Below, in pieces: positions 12,501 through 24,500 of a stretch of 64,000 bases of DNA; position 1 is the first letter of the stretch; each line of letters starts with the position of its first letter. The DNA is from Patiria miniata (taxonomy: Eukaryota; Echinodermata; Asteroidea; Valvatida; Asterinidae). The stretch is from assembly GCF_015706575.1 (NCBI RefSeq), contig NW_024037057.1, forward strand, positions 8,923,203-8,987,202, read 5' to 3'. A program made the translations under genes and the position numbers. Below the pieces are notes generated by a model. It did no database searches, had not been told where the DNA came from, and saw nothing but the letters and a program-made list of their open reading frames with translations.

Positions 12501-15500
12501 CCGCCAAACTCACTGGTTTGACTGGAATCCTGCTGCTGCACAATTTTAACGTGTTTTTAGATTGGGTTATGGTCGAGAATAAGCTTTATGTGGCCTCTCT
12601 GGACTCCCATATATTTGTACTAAGTTTAGTCGGGCACCATTTGCAGTCATCAGCCGACATTTGAAGCAAAAAAATCAGGTTAAAAAAAAAAAAGCCGCGT
12701 CGCCGCACCACTTTTTGGGCAAGCTCCATACCAGAAACCGGAGACTTTTTTTTTTTGGCCTTACCTTCCATGTATACAGCGAGCTCTAATGAGCGATCTT
12801 CAAGGTTGAGCTTCACTCTGTATTAACCCCCGAGCCAAGGTTGTCAGCAGTGTTGGAATCTCTTCCCAGAGTTGTGCTTACTTGTCCAAAAAATGGGATT
12901 TCTAAAAGCTCTGCGTTTCTTGTTCTACCCAACAGGTTTTGGTGGCAGAAATTCTGTGATTTTGACCCTAACTCCCTGGCGTATTTTACCAGGAACTGGA
13001 CCAAGTCCATCAAAATCCATCAATTACTTTGCTTGCAATACAAAACTGTACATGACAGAATGAAATTCACCACTAATGCACTGGTTGACATTCATGGACT
13101 TGCTACACGGGGCTTTTATCACAATAGCAGTACAGGAAGCTAGGCAAAATCAGGCCATTAGGCCCAAGTCCATCATACTCCATCAATATTTAGTCACGCC
13201 AGGCCTTCTGGACCAAGTCCCCCAAAATCCACCAAAATGGGAGGATGGATTTTGATGGAGTTGGGGTGGTTAGGGTTAATCAGCCTTCACACTCACAATA
13301 GTCCTGCATTTCCCCGTTTGCCATTTAACCCTTTCCTTACGGCATTGTTTTCTTGGCTTGGCTCTCGCCAGAACCAAATTGTTTGCTCAGTCATGCGGAA
13401 ATCACTAGAGCGTGAAACAAGTTGAACACCCTTCTGTTTTTTAACCCAGATTTTCACTGCCAGGGAGTGATTAAAATCAAAGTTGCTGTGTAAAGTTTGT
13501 TCCTTGAACTTTACTCATTTATGTGATGTAAAAATCAAGGCCATTTGTGCACAAATAAGAAAGTCATGCCTGTTTGCCGAATGCTGATCTGGTCCCAGTT
13601 ATCAAACTGCAAGCCATTTTACCAAATGACCAAATGGCACTCCATACCTCAAATTGTGCTTGGATACTTTTGAAGCACTGTTCTAAAATTTTTGTAATGG
13701 TAAAATCACTATTAGAACGTTCTGAAAACACTCCTTCAGCTGGTATATGGTTATGAATGGGAGGTCAAACATGCCAACATGCCAGCTTGCTGAAAAGCAG
13801 TCAATAAATCTGTAAGATTTGAGGCTTTGCATGGTGGAGATACTAAATAATGAAAGGTTTGCGGAAACACCATGTGCGAATAATTTCTCAACTAAGAGAA
13901 TGGTTCTGAAAAGAACCAGAGGTATAAACTCAACGTTCCGGTCAGTATGCTCTCCTGAAGACGGTCAGAGCATACTGACCGGAACGTCGAGTTATACCTC
14001 TGGTTCTTTTCAGAACCATTCTCTTAGTTGAGAAATTATTCGCACATGGTATTTCCGCATTAAATAAATCTGTGTTGAGGGTGTTTCTGTGTGTGGTTCC
14101 CTGGTCGACTAAAGTCACCCATTGTAAGGAAAGGGTTAAAATCCCCCTCTTTAGGACAGAAGCTTAGCCATTTCAACTAATGTACGCTAATACAATCGCA
14201 TTGTTTCTTTACATAAATTTGACATGTGAATTGAAACAAAAACGTTTGCTGCCATAAAGTAGATTGTGTTCTGTTTAAAATGTACAATTTTCGCCAATTT
14301 GTGTTCAAACAAACGAACACGATTTGCCAAATCAGTTTTAATTAAATCACAGGTCAGACACACGTCATCCAGTCTTGACTAAATTGACAAGGTGTTCAAA
14401 TGCCTGTGACAAACACAAAGGCTTCCGTTTGTTGGTATCATCCCACGTCACTTGTGACCTTTTGATTCTGCTTGTGGTTTGTGATTGATTTATGACTGAC
14501 CCTTGAAAGACTTTTGAGTTGATTCTTGATTGACTTGTGACTGACCTGTGGTTCGGCTCGTAAAAGACTTGCGATTGACTCGTGATGGGCATGGGTACAA
14601 CTGCTACGCCTCCCCTAGCCTGACATTCACTCTTTCTAATTTGACGTTCCTTTCCCCTTAAGCATTGGCATGGCCATGATGTGCGGCGATCCCAACCTCC
14701 CTGAGCTTGTCTTGGGCCCCATCGTCAGTAACGACACCTGCTGCCGTGACTTGGCTCTCAAGCAGACCGTCAACGTGGACATGTTCCTGAACACGGTCAA
14801 GCGTCGAGTCAGCATTGAGATCACCTCCTTCCATCAGGCCAAGCTGTACACTGAGGACATCCATCATGGATACATTCTGGTCTACTCTGCCAAGCGTAGA
14901 GCTTCTTTTGAGACATTGAAGTAAGTTCATAGCCTTTCTTTGAAATGTTGAAGTAAGTTGATGGCCTTCCTCTGAAAGGAACTGACTTGATGGCCTTCCT
15001 TTGGTATTTTCAAGTTAGTGATGGCTTTCCTTTGAAAGTTGCAGTGAGTTGATTGCCTTCCTTTGAAATGTTGAAGTGAGTTGATTGCCTTCGTTTGAAA
15101 TGTTGAAGTCTGTTGATGGCCTTTCCATTGAAATGCTAATGTAAGTGGACAGCCTTCCTTTGAAACATTGAAGTTAGTTGATGGCCTTCGTTTCCAACAT
15201 TGAAGTAAGTTGATGGCTTTTCAGCTCAAGTGCCCGGAACATGGACCCTGTTCTAACTGCAGAGTAATTTTTAATTCCAATTCCAATTTCTTCCTCGCTC
15301 AGATTCTTCGTGCAGTCTGTTACCCCGATCCCAATTGAGATCGTTGCGGTGTCGGACAGCGAGAAATTCTCCTCAGATTACGAGATGCAGGCATTGATAA
15401 CTGAGGGGAACAAGCTGGCTGATGAGACCAAGAACTGCACCTTCATCACGGCAGGTGCCAACTTTGGCAACCAGTGTAAGTAACAAATGAGACTTGGTCC

Positions 15501-18500
15501 AACGTCATGGAGCTACTAACAATTCTGCTAAGAATGGAAAATATTTACGTAGCGTATACATTTCCAGCTAAATATTGACGGCATTCCTGTAGCTGGTAAC
15601 TGGTTCCCAGTCGATTTTGCTCAGAACATAAATCTGTCGTCAATGGTTTACCTCTGAATGTCTTTGTTTTACAGCGTTGGCGTACTCCACATTTTTCACC
15701 GATGCGTATGAAAAGATGGCCGAAACAGAGACTATCCACGAGGGTATTTTTGGCCCGTTGTACGATGAAGACAGTTATGAAGATGAGCGGCAAGGTCTCA
15801 GGACGCCCGTTGAAACACCACAATCTGGGTAGGTCTGGGTACACGCAGTACAGCCCATGAACTGGGTACATTTAGATAGATCGGGTACCTATCCTGTGTG
15901 GGATGGGATAGACTTCTCAATCACAGTGATAGCTATGAGAATGAGCAGTAACCTCCTAGGACGCCCGTTGAACCACCACAATCTGGGTAGGTCTGGGTAC
16001 ACGCAGTACAGCCCATGAACTGGGTACATTTTGATAGATTGGGTACCTATGCTGTGTGGGACAGACTCATCATTCACTTGATTCCACAAACTGGAAATTT
16101 TTGCATATTTTGACAATGATAGCTATGAGAATGAGCAGCAAGCTCCTAGGACGCCCATTGAACCTCCACAATTTGGGTTGGTCAGGGTACATACCGTCAT
16201 GAACTGGGTACTCGTGGGTACCACTGGATAACCCCTTTTGTGTGGCATGGGTTTATCACTCTGTCGATCCCACAAGCTGGGTACCTTTAGGTATGTGTGG
16301 GCAATAATGGTTATGAAAAGCAGCTCTCCGGATGCCCATTAAGTAGATAGAGGAATGAAATAGGTAAGACTGGAGATTTCAAATTTCAATTTTCTCAACA
16401 TTCCAGCACGTCCAGTGTACTAAATCTTACTCAAATATAACTCGCTGCTTGCCACTCCCAAAAAATTGAAAGTTTCTGAGTTTTTTATTTGGAAAAGTAA
16501 TGCTCATTTTTTTTGGTCTGTGTTGCAGCTTTGGAGACCCAACATATGCCAAACCTCAAATTGTCAAAGGAGTTGTATATCCATACCCACCAGGTAAGAG
16601 CAGCTAAGGTCAATTTTCCTGACTCCGTTTTAATCTGTACTTGACAAACACCTTGCACTTGCTCGTTAACACTACACAATGCGACATCTTAATGGGCAGA
16701 GACACTCGATCTTTTACCATCTACTAAAATGAGGTGCTGTGTTCCAGAAGAACCTTTCTGACAATGTTACAGTCGGCAGTTGTGAGGTGTTCAGGTAAAA
16801 TGAGACAGAACTGGGCACAGATTTTTAGATTTATTGATATTTGTACTCTTTGAAATGTCTACTACACATATTTCAAAGATACAGTATAAAAAAAGACGTG
16901 GAATTAAAGTGTTTTAAGGAAAAACAATTGGCATCTTTCATTTTCACGCCTACCGAACTCAAAACTTTAAAGGCCTTTTTCTCAGTTATTTCCTTTTTGA
17001 CATGCCGATAAATACGAACTTTAAACAGCCATAAATTGTCAATGGAACGTCCGATCGAAGTGCAACAAACAGTATTGTAAGGAGAATTTTATTCTCTTTC
17101 CTAATACCTGCAAAGCCTAATTTCGACCTCAGCCCAGTTCTGTCTCATTTTGTTAGAACCCCTCACATTTGTCATTCGTACATCAACAGATGATGTCAAA
17201 AACTTCACGGCTTTGTTAACACAGAACATTGCTAAAACAGTCATTGTAAGAATGTATTAAATCCCTCTCTAAAAGGTGATCATTTGCCACAAGAAATTTG
17301 TCTTTAAATGTCAGGAATGGAATCTCAGGGGACTTGTATTTGCTACTATAAGGAGTCGAATCCTCACCAAACTTTGATACCAAATTCAAGATCGATTCTA
17401 TTCAGTTCCTATATGTGGCTGCCCAAGCCTATTTCAAGTCCCTTAACCTACTTGATTTTAATTTGTTAACCTTGTTTCTTTCCTCTTCTCCCGTTACTAC
17501 CCCTGCACCTCTGGTTTTTTTCCATCTTGCACTCTTCCTGTTTGTCTCCTACCTCTACTTACCATGATTACTATTAATACACTAACCACACACATCCATG
17601 CTTTCGCCATAACTTTATGTAACAAATCATGGTGTACCTGTCTCTGTTTGCAATGTCATTGAACTACTTTTGTTCGTATGTCCTTTTATCCCTTCATTTT
17701 CTTTCTGTTTTTGATTCACATTATGTCAATATCATCTACACTTCCGAATTGACTTTTATTTTGGATGCTTTTCAAAATATTCTCGGTACACTGTATGCAT
17801 CTAATACTGGCACCTAATTGATCTTTTTTTTAAATTTTGTATCTTAAAATTTTGCCCACACTCGATATGATATTTAAAATGTATATCTTTAATCTGAATA
17901 TTAATAATCGTACAATATAATTTAAATGTTTCATTGCATAACGATGGTGTGTCTTTTCTAATGCTTTGGACATACTTGGATTGGTATAAAAATGTGTTCC
18001 ACTGTCACGGCTCATTCGCACCTCTTCTCTTTTTAAAAAAAATCAAATCCCACTTCTGCACCACATTGGGGTCAATTTCCAATTTGCCACATCGTTCGGA
18101 TCAAATCCCACTTCTGCCACCATTTATGGAATCAAATCTCACACATCTGACGCCATTTTTGACCAAATAAATGTCTTGACTATATTTGGCCCAAATCGTC
18201 TCAATCATTTTTGGATCAAATCTTGCATTTCGTCCATGTTTGGATTCAATCCCACTTCTGCCACCACATTTGAATCACATCCCACTTCTGCCACCATTTT
18301 TGGAACAAATCTGACTTGCCCCACTGGTTCATGGACCGCGCCCATCCCCCACGCAATGCATGCTGTAACTCCTCATTCACTACCACCACGACACGCACAC
18401 TTCCAGCACAAACTGTAGTGTCTGGTCGAGCGAGGGCGCTATCCGCCGGGGAAGTCCCATCAACGGTGGCACCTCCTCCTCCATCCAGAGTGTATGATCA

Positions 18501-21500
18501 CCTTGTAAGACCGAGTGACATTAAAAATCAGCAAAAATTGTTACGGAATCAAGGTACACACCACTAGTTGTGTTTTGTATCCTTACCCCCTTTTTTTTCA
18601 ATTTAATACCTACACGTAGCATGGATTTTAGGTTTGGCATTAAGGTTGCATTTCTTAGTGGCCAATGAATGACATGTTAAAACTAACTTCCCCCTTCTAC
18701 TTTAATAGTTTTCATTTAATTCTTACAACTCTAACCTTTAAAAAAGTTACATGTACAAACTTTCAATTTTAATCCCAGTGCACACATAGAAATGTATGTA
18801 CTCTACACAGGTGAAAGTGCATGTACATGTCTGTCTACATTTTGTGCACACATAACTTCACAGTCAAGATACAACGGCACTCGGTTCATTTGGAAAAATA
18901 TTAACAACGGTCTAGTTTTGGTACCAAATTGTTTACAAGAGCTTAATCTGGTAAAATGATAGGATTGGCACCACTTCATGATTATTCTGGATGACGTGTA
19001 GCAGTGAAGAAGAAAAGTTTTTTTTGTCAAAAGACACAAACCATGACCAAAAAAGAAATGTTTGCAGATCTTCATTGTTTTCCTGAAAAGTACCTCAACA
19101 GATAGGTGATAAAATATTGTGCACAAGATTTTGGGTGTATCCATTGAAAGTATGAACAATAATTGTGTTTGCCTTAAAGTCAGGTGATTAAAGGGAAAAT
19201 ACAACATTTGCAAACATCGAAAAATAAAATGACCAAGTTTTTACGAAATACCTTACAGGATGTTGGTAAATGACAGTCTAAAGCATCCTGTAACATTATG
19301 GCACCTGGTGTCAAGTCATTATCAAGAAAATGGTATTTTTGTATTCATTTCCAACGGTGGTCGGCCGGCCACCATTGGAAAAACCTAACTATTTTTCAAC
19401 TACTGCTCCAAATTTGCAATTTTTTTCAGTCCAAATTTTGTTGGCTATTGGTTACATGTTCACGAACGGGTGCAGGTCAGCTAGACTGGTTCCCTTACCT
19501 TCCAATTTTCCGACATCTATAAATTGATCCATTTTATGGGAGTCAGGGAACCAGACTACTTAAACATTTTTGTTTTTCTTGGTTTTTCAAGCATTTTCGA
19601 ACACAAAACTTCAAACATGTCTGTTAAACAATATTTGATCTATTATACTAACCCCTCAAATAGTTCATTTCTGAAAATTACAGCAAAAGCCAATGATGTA
19701 CATTCCCTTAAACACTGAAAAGGCAACTTGTGATGTGTAACAGATATAATTGAAAACGGTATTCTTGTCCGATTGTCGTTTTTCTAAAACAGACAAACGA
19801 AGTGACGATGTCGTCTACGACCAACCTGAGAGATTCGCAACAAGTCCTAGGAGATTCCCCAACAACAAGAACGAAGGTAAACGACTGATATTATTTTTTC
19901 CTCAGATTCTCGGCTTTGACATATGTCTTTAACCCATCCTTTCTGAGTGTAGTTTTTCACCAGCTGGTATCCAGTAGTTCATGACGGTATGTACTCTGAT
20001 AGGAGGACATTGGAGAACAACAGAATGAAATACTGTCCGCTCCCAATCGAGAGCAAGAAAATAAATTCACTTTAATATATTTTGCTATTAATCCAGCACA
20101 TCCTCTGTAGGTAAAATTAACGGATGACCTGTTTGCCAGTCCTAGCCTTTTAGCCTTTGCACTGCCTAAAATCGCCCTGCTTGTTACTCCTCATAACGCC
20201 CAGAACCGGAGCACTCTATATGGTTTTATTAATTCGTGGAGGAGTAAATCTAATGTAATACAATTGAATACAAGTGCTTAAGGGTTAAGACCGGTTCATA
20301 CGTCATAAATGTGAAGAAGAGAAATGATGTCTGGTAAGATTCACAGCCAAATCTGCCAGAGTTTAATGAGGCTAACCCAAGTGAATTCAAAGTGCAAAAA
20401 ACTTGAAGAGAAGTCGTAAATTTGTGTCCAATATACGTTCCTGCTGAGTACAAAGCACCGTCACCAAGCGTCAGAACACTGTCTGATATTCCTCCGAATT
20501 TATCCCAAGATCCCGCGTATGGTGAGGTCAAAAAGCCAAAGCCGGATACCCTGCCTAGATCAGACAAGCAGCCCAGCTCTCCGAAAGATCCTGGCAAAGG
20601 TAGAGACATTGATTCGCTGCGTCTGCCAATTTCTGCACAACTGACAACCCTGTTGTCTACATAAACCTCCAGTTTAATAAGGCTTGCTTTGATATGGATG
20701 TATTGGACGGTACATCCTCTGTAGGTGCAATTAACGGGAGACCTGTTTGCTAGTCCCAAACCTTTAGCCTTTGTACGGCCCAAACTGCCGTGCCTGTTAC
20801 TCCACGTAACACCCAAAACCGTAGCACTCTACAATATGGTTTTATTAATTAGTTGAGGAGTAAAACTAATATAATACAATTGAATACGAGTGCTAAAGGA
20901 TTAAGATTGGTTCATACATCCTAAATGCGAAAAGAAGAGAACATGGTGTCAGGAAACAATCGCAGCCAAAAATGCCTGAGTTGAATGAGGCCAACCTGTT
21001 TAAATTCAAAGTGCACAAAACTTGACAAGAAGTCATAAATTTGTGTCCCATGTTATGCATTCCTGCTGAGTTTAAACCAGCCGTCACCAAGCGTCAGAAC
21101 ACTTTTTGACATTCCTCCGAATTTATCCCAAGATCCCGTGTATGGTGAAGTCAAAAAGCCGAAGCCGGATACCAAGCCCAAGCCCTATACCCAGCCTAGA
21201 TCAGACAAGCAGCCCGGCTCTCCGAAAGATCCTGGGAAAGGTAGAGACATTGACTCGCTGCCTCTGCCAATCTTCTGCACACTTGACAACCCTGTTGTCT
21301 ACAAAAACCTCCAGTTAAAGCTTGCTTTGATGGCTATTGGGTGGCTGGTGTGACAAACTTAAGATGCTAAGCGCCTCTGTTCCTTGAACTTGCTTGTTCT
21401 AAATAGCTGATGAGCTCACTTTCTTTACTTGCTTTGGGCTACATGTATGAGCTTTAGAAATTCTATTTTGCGGCTTCTGGTTCTTGAAGATTTAGAAGAT

Positions 21501-24500
21501 GCAGCGTTTCTGGTATTAAGAATCTGCCTAAATAGAAAATACATTAGGATTGTTGTTTTTTTAATGCAGACCTCCAGCCAATGCTTGCTTTGATATGGCT
21601 ATTGTATGGCTGGTGTGGGTCTACAAGCTTAAGATGCTAAGCGCCTCTGTTCCTTGAACTTGCTTGTTCTAAATAGCTGATGAGCTCACTTTCTTTACTT
21701 CCTTTGGGCTATGAGCTTTAAAAATGTTATCTTGCCGCTTCTGGGTCTTGAAGATTTAGAAGATGCAGCAGTTCTGATATTAAGAATCTGCCTAAATAGA
21801 AAATACATTAGGATTGTTGTTTTTTTAAAGCAGACCTCCAGCCAATGCTTGCTTTGATATGGCTATTGTATGGCTGGTGTGGGTCTACAAACTTAAGATG
21901 CTAAGCGCCTCTGTTCCTTGAACTTGCTTGTTCTAAATAAATGCTGATTTCACTTTCTTTTCTTCCATTGGGCTATGAGCTTTAGAAATTCTATCTTGCG
22001 GCTTCTTGGTCTTGAAGATTTAGAAGATGCAGCAGTTCTGGTATTAAGAATCTGCCTAAATAGAAAATACATTAGGATTGTTGTTTTTTTAAAGCAGACC
22101 TCCAGCCAATGCTTGCTTTGATATGGCTATTGTATGGCTGGTGTGGGTCTACAAGCTTAAGATGCTAAGCACCTCTGTTCCTTGAACTTGCTTGTTCTAA
22201 ATAAATGCTGAGCTCACTTTCTTTTCTTCCATTGGGCTATGAGCTTTAGAAATTCTATTTTGCGGCTTCTGGTTCTTGAAGATTTAGAAGATGCAGCATT
22301 TCTGGTATTAAGAATCTGCCTAAATAGAAAATACATTAGGATTGTTGTTTTTTTAAAGCAGACCTCCAGCCAATGCTTGCTTTGATATGGCTATTGTATG
22401 GCTGGTGTGGGTCTACAAACTTAAGATGCTAAGCGCCTCTGTTCCTTGAACTTGCTTGTTCTTAATAGCTGATGAGCTCACTTTCTTTACTTCCATTGGG
22501 CTATGAGCTTTAGAATTTCTATCTTGCGGCTTCTTGGTCTTGAAGATTCAGAAGATGCAGCAGTTCTGGTATTAAGAATCTGCCTAAATAGAAAATACAT
22601 TAGGATTGTTGTTTTTTTAAAGCAGACCTCCGGCCAATGCTTGCTTTGATATGGCTATTGTATGGCTGGTGTGGGTCTACAAACTTAAGATGCTAAGCGC
22701 CTCTGTTCCTTGAACTTGCTTGTTCTAAATAAATGCTGAGCTCACTTTCTTTTCTTCCTTTGGGCTATGAGCTTTAGAAATGTTATCTTGCGGCTTCTGG
22801 GTCTTGAAGATTTAGAAGATGCAGCAGTTCTGGTATTAAGAATCTGCCTAAATAGAAAATACATTAGGATTGTTTTTTTTTTAAAGCAGACCTCCAGCCA
22901 ATGCTTGCTTTGATATGGCTATTGTATGGCTGGTGTGGGTCTACAAACTTAAGATGCTAAGCGCCTCTGTTCCTTGAACTTGCTTGTTCTAAATAGCTGA
23001 TGAGCTCACTTTCTTTACTTCCTTCGGGCTATGAGCTTTAGAAATGTTATCTTGCCGCTACTGGGTCTTGAAGATTTAGAAGATGCAGCATTTCTGGTAT
23101 TAAGAATCTGCCTAAATAGAAAATACATTAGGATTGTTTTTTTTTTAAACAGACCTCCAGCCAATGCTTGCTTTGATATGGCTATTGTATGGCTGGTGTG
23201 GGTCTACAAGCTTAAGATGCTAAGCGCCTCTGTTCCTGGAACTTGCTTGTTCTAAATAAAAGCTGAGCTCACTTTCTTTACTTCCTTTGGGCTATGAGCT
23301 TTAGTTATCTTATGTTATCTTGCCGCTACTGGGTCTTGAAGATTTAGAAGATGCAGCAGTTCTGGTATTAAGAATCTGCCTAAATAGAAAATACATTAGA
23401 ATTTGTTTTTCTTAAACAGGTATTTGAAAAAAATTTTTTTAATATTCTCAGACTCTAAGCTTTATGAGCGAATTTCTTTGTTTCAAAATGTCTAGATTTC
23501 TGTTTGCTCTTGATTATTATCGTTTATAACAAAGCATCGTGTAGATACTGCCAAATTTATAGGTAGAGTAGATCATTTGCAGCTATCCAAACCTTCATTT
23601 GGTTGGTTGTTAACCCCATGCGTACAGGAAGCGGTCATGGCCGCGGCCGCTAATCCTCATTGGAATGCAGTTGCCAGCTGTGGTATGCCGTGGCACAGGG
23701 CTAGTGGGTAGTTCCACAGCTGCTGCTTTTGTGCAGTCCCGCTACCACACAAAGGCTGTGCAGTCATGCGGGCCACTTGCTCTATGTGTGGAGGAATGTC
23801 CCCATTACACCCAATCCTTAAGGGGTTAAGCACCTGTCTTTAGATTTTGAGTACTTTTGTTGCTTTGAATGAAAACAACGCACAAATGATCAACCCTACC
23901 TTTAAAAATGGTTGAAATGTCTACATTTTTACACATATGTACGCTGTTTGCCATTGCCATTGCCGGCTCTAAGTCTTTTTAATCTCTTTATATTTCAACC
24001 TTATCTCTCTGTTTCTTATCAGGCTTGCAAATTTTCCTCGGATCAGCTGATTTCCTCTTTTTGCTTTCCATTTGTGCCATTTAAAATAGAAAAACACTGT
24101 ACAAAGTCTTGTAAAGATTTGAATTTCCTCTTTTTTGTGACTTCCCTGCTGCATGCCTGCTTATGCAACCTGTTTTCTTTTTTGGTGGCGCGGCTTTAAA
24201 CCGTGGATTTTTTTTCTGGTGGCCTTCGAGATCAGCAAGGACTTGACTCTCGCCTTGAATCTCCAAATGGTATAAAGATAACCAAAGTCTAAAGATTTAT
24301 TAGCGGTGTCTGCAGTTTTACATGCTAATCTTTATCTGTCAACAGCTCATTGCCATGATTGGACTCTTTCTTGCCAGCTTTTCCTCCTTTAGAGTTTGCA
24401 GCGGTGAAGGAAACAGAAACGAATCAGAGGAGGCGTTCCTGTACAGAAGTGCTGGCTGAACCTGGAAGTTTCTTTCAATCTGTTCTTTTTTTTTTTAGTG

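Noticed and set aside
20250..20816. 188-codon minus-strand frame
   Set aside because: Overlaps duplicated intron and exon w13 on the other strand; only partly open in the sister copy, no domain.
21307..23418. Satellite units as tandem exons
   Set aside because: The acceptor-like site is followed by stops in the required phase and there is no donor.
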